A stretch of DNA of 11,579 bases from Sulfurimonadaceae bacterium (GTDB lineage Bacteria > Campylobacterota > Campylobacteria > Campylobacterales > Sulfurimonadaceae). Shown here piece after piece: positions 6,015 to 11,579 of the stretch (the stretch's first letter is position 1; each line of letters starts with the position of its first letter). Position numbers and translations under genes: made by a program. The stretch lies in contig JAPHSI010000068.1 in NCBI GenBank assembly GCA_026193155.1, positions 1 through 11,579 on the forward strand, read 5' to 3'. The notes under the pieces are model-generated. The model was not told the origin of the DNA and searched no databases. It was given only the letters and a program-made list of their open reading frames with translations.

Positions 6015-6971
6015 ATGAAAAAATACAGAGGGATTCGAAAAAAACTTATTATATACATCGATTCATTTCTTGAAAGTGGAGAGCGTGTTGAGAATATTAG
6101 AGATATTTGGTATAAGATAAAAGGTGATGTTGAATACCTTAAGAACAGTCCTGATTCTAAGTGGGATAAATATGTAAATGCTTTAATTGGTGAATACCTT
6201 TATGAAAAGTTTTTAGATGGTGATGTTACTATTTACCGCAGACTTAACATAATTACCAAGGGATTAAGTAACGATACCCACCAATATAATACGCCCATTG
6301 TCTTATTTAGCGAAAAAGCAACCAGAAGCACGGATATCTTAGCAGAAGCTCTAATGTGTGGGGTTTATAGTAGTACGGGTCAAATTCCTTCATTTGAGAC
6401 AGTAAATATTGCTGAGTATATAAACCGAACGGCAAAACATAATAAAGCTTATCTTATAGCTATAACAGACTTTGATCCTTCAGGAGAATCCATATTTCAT
6501 TCACTTGCAGTAAAAGTAAAAACAGACTTAAAAATTATTAATCCTGAAATAGAGTTTGTTGCTATACCCGTACTATTTGGAAATGGATATGATGATATTG
6601 TCTCTCACTACCCGACCTATACACTTAGTTCAAACAAAAAAAATAAGCTCAATCAAGCTTGGATAGAAAAAGGACACCCTCTTGGTGTGGAACTTAATGT
6701 TGTAGAAAATAAAGCAAAACTTCTAGAAGCAGCTATACTTAAAACAGTAGCACCGGAAGTTGTAGAAAAACTGAGCCGTCAACGTTGGAATAAAGAGGAA
6801 GAAGCGAGAATTCTTGTTAATGACAGTCTCTATATTGAACTACATGAAAAACTAAAAAAAAGAATGGCAGATATAAAAGATGAAGTTGAGTCAATGCAAA
6901 CTGTATTTGAAGCAAAATGGCCAATGCAAATTGATTTTAAGGCTATTTTGAATATGACAAAGAAGAAATAA
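6015..6971 (+). CDS. Orphan Toprim protein related to topoisomerase VI subunit A/Spo11
   Basis: 318 residues. Residues about 94-170 look like the Toprim domain of the Topo VI A/Spo11 family: the acidic residue E100 in VLFSEKATR, a middle GxxP turn (STGQIPS, 120-126), and the DxD metal motif D152/D154 in AITDFDPSGESI. Before it, the N-terminal part has ENIRDIWYKIKG (26-37), which resembles the R-x-(I/L)-Y-Y segment of the winged-helix domain whose second tyrosine attacks DNA; here that is Y33. The C-terminal third ends in a long charged helix (about 272-302). Topo VI A subunits break both DNA strands, normally with an ATPase B partner; no B gene is in the window. It is therefore an orphan A-like protein, comparable in concept to the 'Mini-A' proteins described in mobile elements, or alternatively related to the Toprim part of JetD-type defence proteins. 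It sits between a wall-cutting enzyme and HU genes. The fold is likely, the activity unproven. Confidence 0.7.
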   Translation: MKKYRGIRKKLIIYIDSFLESGERVENIRDIWYKIKGDVEYLKNSPDSKWDKYVNALIGEYLYEKFLDGDVTIYRRLNIITKGLSNDTHQYNTPIVLFSEKATRSTDILAEALMCGVYSSTGQIPSFETVNIAEYINRTAKHNKAYLIAITDFDPSGESIFHSLAVKVKTDLKIINPEIEFVAIPVLFGNGYDDIVSHYPTYTLSSNKKNKLNQAWIEKGHPLGVELNVVENKAKLLEAAILKTVAPEVVEKLSRQRWNKEEEARILVNDSLYIELHEKLKKRMADIKDEVESMQTVFEAKWPMQIDFKAILNMTKKK

Positions 6972-7022
6972 ATTTAAAAGTTATTGTTATTACTAAATTT
7001 TTTATAACATCAACAGTTATGC

Positions 7023-7028
7023 TATAAT
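7023..7028 (+). promoter_or_regulatory. -10 box of the HU operon
   Basis: TATAAT preceded by ATGC, 33 bases before the first HU start codon. Its last two bases form the left edge of the 18-bp palindrome described next. No -35 box is visible. Confidence 0.6.
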
Positions 7029-7044
7029 TTTCTTATAAGAAAAT
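7027..7044. promoter_or_regulatory. Perfect 18-bp palindrome over the HU operon transcription start (operator candidate)
   Basis: ATTTTCTTATAAGAAAAT is an uninterrupted palindrome with no spacer, overlapping the 3' edge of the -10 box and covering the expected transcription start. A dimeric repressor bound here would block the promoter. With zero loop it is a DNA-protein site rather than an RNA hairpin. A ribosome site AGAAGG follows at 7050-7055. Confidence 0.55.
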
Positions 7045-7061
7045 CTGATAGAAGGTTTACT

Positions 7062-7349
7062 ATGACAAAAAAAGAGTTAATAAATGTTGCAGCTGAGAAA
7101 TCATCGCTTACTCAGACAGAATCAAAAGAGTTGTTGGATGCTACAATTGATGTGATAGAAGGTTATTTGAGTAGAAAAAAAAGCTTGACTATTCCACATT
7201 TTGGAACTTTTGATATTAGAAAAAGTAAAGAACATCGTTTTTTTAATTTAGCCAAATCAAAAATTATGATGGCTCCACAAAAATACTCCATTTTTTTTCA
7301 TATTAGTTCAGAGTATAAAGATAAACTACAACAAAAGTATCAGTCATGA
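7062..7349 (+). CDS. HU/IHF-family DNA-binding protein, divergent arm
   Basis: 95 residues, the typical length for HU. The order of family blocks is clear: helical dimerisation half beginning TKKELINVAAEKSSLTQTES, then the signature SLTIPHFGTFDIRK (41-54), the beta arm, and a C-terminal helix. The arm lacks the usual GRNPQTG sequence and reads KEHRFFNLAKSKIMMAPQK, although the proline before the return strand (MAPQK) is kept. DNA bending by proline intercalation as in HU or IHF may therefore be altered, or the protein may act mainly as a partner. The start is ATG with AGAAGG six bases upstream. The stop overlaps the next start by four bases (ATGA), so the two HU-domain proteins are made together and could form a heterodimer. 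Own promoter with a palindromic operator candidate. Confidence 0.9.
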   Translation: MTKKELINVAAEKSSLTQTESKELLDATIDVIEGYLSRKKSLTIPHFGTFDIRKSKEHRFFNLAKSKIMMAPQKYSIFFHISSEYKDKLQQKYQS

Positions 7350-8263
7350 ATGAAAAAATACATTATGATGATTTCATTGAAGAGATAGCTACTAAATCTG
7401 GTTATGATAATGATACGGTTAGAGAGTACCTTGGTGTTATGTTTGAGACTATTGTTACAGAAAGTACAAAGGGCAACTCTGTTAAAATTCGAAATTTTGG
7501 TAGTTTTCAGCCTCGTTGGTATAAGGCAAAAAGAGGTATAAATCCACAAACAGGGCAACCTCTTGATATACTCCCTCATTACCATATACATTTTGCAAGT
7601 TCAAAAGTTTTGGATAGTGCTCTTAATAAAGAATTATCTAAGCCTTCTTCATCAAAACTTATTTTAACATCATTAGTAGTTTTACTAATTATCGTATTTA
7701 TATACTTTTTTAATACATCTACAAACGAGCCTGAAAAAGCAAAAATAGTAGAACCAGTAAAACAGACACAAAAAATTGTTACTACTATAGATAAACCTAT
7801 AGAACCTGTTGTTAAAAAAGAGATAGAAGAACAAGTAGTGGAAAAAGTAATAGAAGAGCAGGTAGTGGAAAAAGAGGTAGAACAAATTATACAAAAACCT
7901 GTTGCCCTTTATCCAGGTAATCATAGAGTGATAAAAAATGAAACACTATCAGCTATTGGTTTAAAGATATACGGAAATAAAGGTTATTGGCCGCTTCTGT
8001 TTAGTGCAAATAATTCAGAAATATCAAACCCTGATTTAATTTTAAAAGGATCTTATTTAGTCGTTCCAGATAAAACTAAATCAAAACAATTATATGTTTC
8101 ATATATGGATGTACACAATGCATATATGGAGAGAGACTTTATGAGTAAATCTTTTTGGGTGCTTTGTGAAGGTTCAAACTTTTTAGGTAAAAATTTTCAA
8201 ATGTATTTAAAAGAAAAGTTAATACCTGCTGAGTATGCGATAATAGATAAGTGCAGCCCTTAG
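7346..8263 (+). CDS. HU domain-transmembrane-LysM fusion protein
   Basis: 305 residues in a rare order. Residues 5-95 form an HU/IHF domain with the canonical arm GINPQTG (64-70) and the signature VKIRNFGSF. A lysine precedes a single transmembrane helix (104-122). Then comes a Glu/Lys/Val/Pro-rich linker (123-188) containing a 9-residue repeat, a LysM-like domain (190-241: HRVIKNETLSAIG, IYGNKGYWPLLFSANN, NPDLILKGSYLVVP), and an unrecognised 60-residue tail with two cysteines (C274, C303) that could form a disulfide. With a cytoplasmic N-terminus, DNA is bound inside and peptidoglycan in the periplasm, so this could anchor the nucleoid to the wall. The linker length suits crossing part of the periplasm. 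It overlaps the upstream HU gene by ATGA. I know of HU fused to SPOR in Bacteroidetes as an analogous idea; this version I do not recognise as named. Confidence 0.88.
   Translation: MNEKIHYDDFIEEIATKSGYDNDTVREYLGVMFETIVTESTKGNSVKIRNFGSFQPRWYKAKRGINPQTGQPLDILPHYHIHFASSKVLDSALNKELSKPSSSKLILTSLVVLLIIVFIYFFNTSTNEPEKAKIVEPVKQTQKIVTTIDKPIEPVVKKEIEEQVVEKVIEEQVVEKEVEQIIQKPVALYPGNHRVIKNETLSAIGLKIYGNKGYWPLLFSANNSEISNPDLILKGSYLVVPDKTKSKQLYVSYMDVHNAYMERDFMSKSFWVLCEGSNFLGKNFQMYLKEKLIPAEYAIIDKCSP
7823..7876 (+). repeat. Tandem 27-bp repeat in the linker of the HU-LysM gene
   Basis: Two adjacent 27-bp units (7823-7849, 7850-7876) match at 23 of 27 positions and encode IEEQVVEKV and IEEQVVEKE. Differences are at positions 9, 12, 26 and 27 of the unit. 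A recent in-frame duplication has lengthened the periplasmic linker. Confidence 0.8.
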
Positions 8264-8277
8264 TATTATAATAAAAA

Positions 8278-8289
8278 TATTGTACAATA
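8278..8289 (+). promoter_or_regulatory. Promoter of the HD-GYP gene with a 12-bp palindrome on the -10 box
   Basis: TATTGTACAATA is a perfect palindrome whose right part holds a -10 like TACAAT (8283-8288), 20 bases before the start codon. An alternative AT-rich -10 (TATAAT, 8267-8272) lies just upstream. An AGGA ribosome site (8298-8301) follows. The palindrome may be an operator, but 12 bp in AT-rich DNA is only suggestive. Confidence 0.35.
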
Positions 8290-8308
8290 CCGCGCATAGG
8301 ATTATTAT

Positions 8309-10051
8309 ATGAGCAACAGAATACATTTTATAAATAAAATAACTTTTATCGTAATTTTCATGTGGACATTTATAATGTCCATTGCAAGTTTTATACTTGT
8401 TTATAAAAATTATGAATATGCAGATGTTTTAGCCAAAAATGAAGCTGTCGTAAGTGTAAAAAAAGATTTAGCATATAGACGTTGGGTTGCATCCCATGGT
8501 GGTGTATATGTACCTATAACAAAAAAGACACCTCCAAATCCATATCTGTCTCATATACCAAATAGAGATGTAAATACTACTGCTTCTCAGCAATTAACAT
8601 TAATGAATCCTGCATATACTCTTTCTCAAATGATGTCTGATTATTCAGAACTGTATGGAATAAAAGGGCATATAACTAGTAATATTTTAATGAATCCAAA
8701 AAATAAACCTGATGAGTGGGAAGAAAAACAATTAAGAAAAATAGAGATTACAAAAAAACCTGCATATGTTAAAGCTTATATAGATGGAGATGAATACTTT
8801 CGTTATATAAGTCCTTTAGTTACGCAAAAATCCTGTCTTAAATGTCATGCCTTTCAAGGTTACAAGGTTGGAGATATACGAGGTGGAGTATCTGTATCCA
8901 TACCGATGAAAAAATATTATCAAGAAGCACTTTCTTTATCTATGGTCAATATTGTCATCATTGTTATTATATATATTTTGGGTTTAATTTTAATTTTATT
9001 TGGAAGAATAAAATCAAAAGAGTTTTTAAATAATAAAATAAAAGATTATGAACAACATATATTTTCTTTGGTAAGTATAATAGAAAAAAGAGATAGCTAT
9101 ACAGCAGGACATACACAAAGAGTAGCAGACTATTCTGTAGAAATAGCAAAAGAGATGGGTTATGATGAAGAGGTTATAAATGATATGTACAGAGCATGTA
9201 TGTTACATGATATAGGAAAAATATCAACTCCGGATTCTATTTTATTAAAGCCAGGTAAGCTTAGCGAATTAGAGTATGAAATTATTAAAGAACATGTTGT
9301 TATAAGTTATGAGCTATTAAGTAAAGTAGATATCTATAAAAATATTGCAGAAATTGTTCGTCACCATCATGAACATTATGACGGTAGTGGTTATCCTAAA
9401 GGATTAAAAGGTAGTGAAATTCCTATATTATCGCAGATAATGACTGTAGCAGATGCCTTTGACGCTATGACTACAAATAGAATATACAAAGCTAGAAAAA
9501 GTGTAGAAGATGCGATTATAGAGTTGCAGGAATTATCTGGAAAACAGTTTAATGAGCAAATAGTAAAAGCTGCAAGTCAAGCTTTAAAAGAAGTTGAAAT
9601 AAAAACTACAATAACACAAAGACCAAAAACAAAATTGGAAAAAGAAAGATTTTCGTACTTTTATAAAGATCAAGTTTGCGACGTATATAACAGTGCTTAC
9701 TTAGAAGTTGTGTTGACTTATAACCATATGGATGAATTTAATGTTAAATGTATTAATGCAATATATTTACATAACTTTAATCAATACAATAAAAAACATG
9801 GTTGGATAGAGGGTGATAAGTTTCTTAAAAAGTTTGCTGATAGTTTGTTAAATATTAATGATGGTGATCTTATTTTTAGAATTCATGGAGATGACTTTAT
9901 ACTTATAAATAAAACACATTTTGAATTTCAAGAATATATGGAAGAGTTAAACGATGTTTTAGAAGGTTCCGGAATTTCTATGACTTACAAACATTACGAT
10001 ATAGAAGAAGATGATATTAAAAGTATAAAAGATTTAGAGAAATTACTCTAA
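8309..10051 (+). CDS. Haem-c sensor (DUF3365-like), HD-GYP c-di-GMP phosphodiesterase, dead GGDEF-like domain
   Basis: 580 residues. Transmembrane helices at about 11-32 and 211-232 bracket a periplasmic domain resembling DUF3365/Tll0287, with a CxxCH haem-c motif (C176-L-K-C-H180) close to its end. This suggests gas or redox sensing. The HD-GYP domain (about 248-430) is intact: GHTQRVADYS (H268), LHDIGK (H300-D301), H329, HHHEHYDGSGYP (H353/H354/H356, GYP at 361-363) and ADAFDAMT (D382), so it should hydrolyse c-di-GMP. The C-terminal 450-580 is a GGDEF-like fold with HGDDF (526-530) in place of GGDEF and LHNF where the metal-binding aspartates belong, so it is not a cyclase. Start ATG with AGGA eight bases upstream. 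Independent promoter. Its 3' end lies inside a terminator hairpin shared with the convergent gene. Inferred role: redox-controlled lowering of c-di-GMP. Confidence 0.93.
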   Translation: MSNRIHFINKITFIVIFMWTFIMSIASFILVYKNYEYADVLAKNEAVVSVKKDLAYRRWVASHGGVYVPITKKTPPNPYLSHIPNRDVNTTASQQLTLMNPAYTLSQMMSDYSELYGIKGHITSNILMNPKNKPDEWEEKQLRKIEITKKPAYVKAYIDGDEYFRYISPLVTQKSCLKCHAFQGYKVGDIRGGVSVSIPMKKYYQEALSLSMVNIVIIVIIYILGLILILFGRIKSKEFLNNKIKDYEQHIFSLVSIIEKRDSYTAGHTQRVADYSVEIAKEMGYDEEVINDMYRACMLHDIGKISTPDSILLKPGKLSELEYEIIKEHVVISYELLSKVDIYKNIAEIVRHHHEHYDGSGYPKGLKGSEIPILSQIMTVADAFDAMTTNRIYKARKSVEDAIIELQELSGKQFNEQIVKAASQALKEVEIKTTITQRPKTKLEKERFSYFYKDQVCDVYNSAYLEVVLTYNHMDEFNVKCINAIYLHNFNQYNKKHGWIEGDKFLKKFADSLLNINDGDLIFRIHGDDFILINKTHFEFQEYMEELNDVLEGSGISMTYKHYDIEEDDIKSIKDLEKLL

Positions 10052-10054
10052 ATC
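10031..10054. terminator. Bidirectional terminator hairpin between convergent genes
   Basis: GATTTAGAG (10031-10039) and CTCTAAATC (10046-10054) form a perfect 9-bp stem with a 6-base loop. Read on the minus strand it is followed by TTTTATACTT, a fair U tract that would end the porin/PstS-like transcript. On the plus strand CTTTATT follows, which is weaker. The stem overlaps the last codons and stop of the HD-GYP gene, so the hairpin is partly coding (DLEKLL). Confidence 0.7.
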
Positions 10055-10066
10055 CTTTATTAAAAT

Positions 10067-10528
10067 CTAGAAATATTTTTTACCATCTATTGTTAGAATT
10101 TTTATACCTTCAATATCTTCAAGGTTTTGTGTTGTTACGAAAGAGATAACACCTTCTTTATTTTTTGTATAATTTATTGTTTTAGAACAATCTTTAAATA
10201 GTTTCGGAGCAGTTCCATAACCCGCAAATACAAGTTTTAACCAATACTTTTTAAAACGTCTTTGAGTTTTTCCAATATAATTTTTGAAAAAGTTTTTAGT
10301 TTTATCATTATCGGCAGTGCTTAAACCTATTTGGATTCTTTTACCGTTATCCCAAATTGTTGTTTTTCCTAAGAAAATACGTTCAAGTTCATCTTTTGTC
10401 AGTTTTTCAATGTTTACATCCTTACTAACAACTATAATTCCTTTTGACTCCCCGTACAACTGAGGTGTAGCAAAAGCAAAAGTGCTTATTAAAAGTATGG
10501 ATTTCATTATATGATTAAAATTTTTCAT
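10067..10528 (-). CDS. Small periplasmic PstS-like (phosphate-type) substrate-binding protein
   Basis: 153 residues with a signal peptide (hydrophobic core SILLISTFAFA, cleavage near LYG-ES). The mature part matches short PstS-like proteins: LTKDELERIFLGKTTIWDNG, then NDKTKNFFKNYIGKTQRRFKKYW, then FAGYGTAPKLF and a closing KEGVISFV. It is about half the length of a real PstS (around 330), so it looks like a single-lobe or reduced binding protein. No ABC permease or ATPase gene is nearby, so it is unlikely to feed a classical Pst transporter from here. Start choice: two ATGs are adjacent (10531 and 10528). The ribosome site AGGAGG is only two bases from the first but five from the second, so 10528 is preferred; a third Met, at 10507, would give a more compact signal peptide. 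It follows the porin gene with almost no gap, so the pair is co-expressed. Confidence 0.85.
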   Translation of the reverse strand: MKNFNHIMKSILLISTFAFATPQLYGESKGIIVVSKDVNIEKLTKDELERIFLGKTTIWDNGKRIQIGLSTADNDKTKNFFKNYIGKTQRRFKKYWLKLVFAGYGTAPKLFKDCSKTINYTKNKEGVISFVTTQNLEDIEGIKILTIDGKKYF

Positions 10529-10531
10529 CAT

Positions 10532-10540
10532 ATCCTCCTA
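10532..10540 (-). promoter_or_regulatory. Ribosome binding site overlapping the porin stop codon
   Basis: Read on the minus strand, TAGGAGGAT contains the porin stop TAG, whose last two bases begin the AGGAGG Shine-Dalgarno of the next gene. Ribosomes ending the porin therefore stop directly on the initiation site of the PstS-like gene. This favours translational coupling and sets the second ATG (10528) as the likely start. Confidence 0.6.
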
Positions 10541-11578
10541 AAACCCGATAGCTAAAGCGGCTCTAATTTCGCTATAGTCTTTACCGTAAAATAAAGTGTT
10601 GTTTTTCTGAGAAACGACATTAAAATAATCTATTTTAATGAACATATTGTCATCAACTTCTATATTAACACCAGGTGCATAGTTGATAACACTATTATCT
10701 GCGACATTGTGGTTAGGGTCAGCTTTTGCATATAAAAAGTAAAGATTTGCTTTATCACTGATAAAATAGCTTGGCAGTATAGAGTATCCGCTACGTCTAA
10801 ACTTTTTAATACCTTCCACATCTAAGATTCCACTTACATATTCCATCTCTAAACGAATGTCATCGTTAATATGCCAGATTAGTTGAGCACCCTGTGTATC
10901 AACAATCATATTACCTACAGGGTTGTCATTAGAATCATATCTGGTCATCTTGTCGTGGTATATAGATGCACCAATTTGGAGGTCATCTGTCAAGTCAACT
11001 CTAACACGGGCAGTAACTGCTTTTTGGTTATTGTCATCTTTGTCATATTCATTCTCAGAAACACCATAGCTTAAGTCACCGTTTGTGACTTGTACTATAT
11101 AATCAATAGGTATATCAGCAATACTAGAGTTTCCAAGCATAGCTACACCACTTCCCCAGCGTGGATAAAGCATTGTCTGTTCATAAGTAGGATTGCCGTT
11201 AATATCTTTCCAGTTAGTTGTAAAGTATATTTTATTTGTAGGATTTGGTTCTTTTAATATTATAGTTGACGGTTTTGCCGTATGGATTTCATTATAAATA
11301 CCAAAAGGTGTAAACATTTTTCCTGCACGAATTCTAAGTTTATCACTTAGTATATATTCTGCAAAAGCATATTCATACCCTACATTTCCTTTATTTATTT
11401 CACTTTGACTTCCATGTTCCCAAGTAAAATCAACTGCAAGACGCAGGCGATCTGTAGGATGTACATTTAATACTATATCAATCATATCAGAATCAAAAGA
11501 AGCATGTTCATCAGAACGCCAATGTTCATCTCCACTTATATGATCTTCAAATTCAAAACTAAAATAGCCGTTAATTGT
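10538..11578 (-). CDS. Outer-membrane porin, 5' end outside window
   Basis: 346 codons are visible and the frame stays open to the right edge, so the N-terminus and signal peptide are missing. The ATG at 11485 is internal. The protein is made of alternating amphipathic strands typical of a beta-barrel (LRIRAGKMFTPFGIYNE, TARVRVDLTDDLQIGASIY, IRLEMEYVSG, MFIKIDYFNVV) and ends in phenylalanine (IRAALAIGF), the usual C-terminal signal for barrel insertion. The RAGKMFTPFGIYNEIH segment, with neighbouring strands, recalls phosphate-selective/OprP-like or maltoporin-like porins of proteobacteria, but the substrate cannot be read from the sequence. Its stop overlaps the ribosome site of the PstS-like gene, giving a two-gene unit: an outer-membrane channel plus a periplasmic binder. 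The porin assignment is firm, the substrate class speculative. Confidence 0.85.
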   Translation of the reverse strand, partial: TINGYFSFEFEDHISGDEHWRSDEHASFDSDMIDIVLNVHPTDRLRLAVDFTWEHGSQSEINKGNVGYEYAFAEYILSDKLRIRAGKMFTPFGIYNEIHTAKPSTIILKEPNPTNKIYFTTNWKDINGNPTYEQTMLYPRWGSGVAMLGNSSIADIPIDYIVQVTNGDLSYGVSENEYDKDDNNQKAVTARVRVDLTDDLQIGASIYHDKMTRYDSNDNPVGNMIVDTQGAQLIWHINDDIRLEMEYVSGILDVEGIKKFRRSGYSILPSYFISDKANLYFLYAKADPNHNVADNSVINYAPGVNIEVDDNMFIKIDYFNVVSQKNNTLFYGKDYSEIRAALAIGF

Positions 11579-11579
11579 T

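Noticed and set aside
7340..7591. Open frame on the minus strand opposite the HU domain
   Set aside because: It lies wholly inside the well-supported HU-LysM gene, has no ribosome site and translates to a low-complexity, unrecognisable sequence.
7685..7924. Minus-strand frame rich in Phe, Tyr and Leu
   Set aside because: It is the antisense of the Glu/Lys-rich linker; its composition is a by-product of that coding sequence.
8842..9149. Small plus- and minus-strand frames inside the HD-GYP gene
   Set aside because: They are out of frame with a clear multidomain protein and show no motif or ribosome site.
10883..11074. Plus-strand frame opposite the porin
   Set aside because: It is antisense to a beta-barrel gene whose strand pattern and C-terminal phenylalanine are convincing.
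1..11579. CRISPR array, insertion sequence or prophage
   Set aside because: There are no regularly spaced repeats, no terminal inverted repeats with transposase and no phage structural genes.

Overview
The window looks like a chromosomal segment of a low-GC member of the Campylobacterota (Epsilonproteobacteria), probably a marine or sediment Sulfurimonas/Sulfurovum/Arcobacter-like organism. The reasons are the very AT-rich base composition, promoters with a strong TATAAT -10 box and no recognisable -35 box, the style of the ribF-truD pair, and the abundance of multidomain c-di-GMP sensors. This placement is by recognition only; no database search was possible.

Layout. Positions 1-1293 hold two overlapping housekeeping genes, the 3' end of ribF (riboflavin kinase/FAD synthetase) and truD (tRNA pseudouridine-13 synthase). 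A CAT-anticodon tRNA gene with its own promoter follows (1352-1428). The last 50 bp of this tRNA region, from the anticodon loop onward, is repeated at 3004-3053 with 48 of 50 bases identical. Between the two copies lies a lone alkaline phosphatase lipoprotein gene (1744-2901). This is the layout left by site-specific integration into a tRNA gene, but there is no integrase, so the segment is a 1.6-kb cargo islet or remnant.

Positions 3125-5302 encode a membrane sensor with a periplasmic solute-binding domain, a degenerate GGDEF domain and an intact EAL phosphodiesterase domain. A small exported lytic-transglycosylase-like protein (5432-5956) follows. Next comes an orphan protein with the catalytic signature of Topo VI subunit A/Spo11 (6015-6971). 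A translationally coupled pair of HU-family genes comes after it (7062-8263), and the second of these is an HU-transmembrane-LysM fusion. Such a protein could physically tie DNA to the peptidoglycan, and it is the most unusual object in the window. Positions 8309-10051 encode a second c-di-GMP enzyme, with a periplasmic haem-c type sensor domain, HD-GYP and a dead GGDEF-like domain.

On the minus strand a porin gene (cut by the window end) and a small PstS-like periplasmic protein form a tightly spaced pair. They converge on the HD-GYP gene at a hairpin that probably terminates transcription in both directions.

Themes. Two c-di-GMP hydrolases with different periplasmic inputs (solute, haem/redox) and no intact cyclase suggest a locus that lowers c-di-GMP in response to the environment. 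A cluster of DNA-architecture and cell-wall functions lies between them (transglycosylase fold, Topo VIA-like protein, HU, HU-LysM). Several of its promoters carry palindromes on or next to the -10 box, which suggests local regulation. The alkaline phosphatase and the porin/PstS-like pair are both compatible with acquisition of phosphate or another oxyanion, but nothing in the sequence links them directly.
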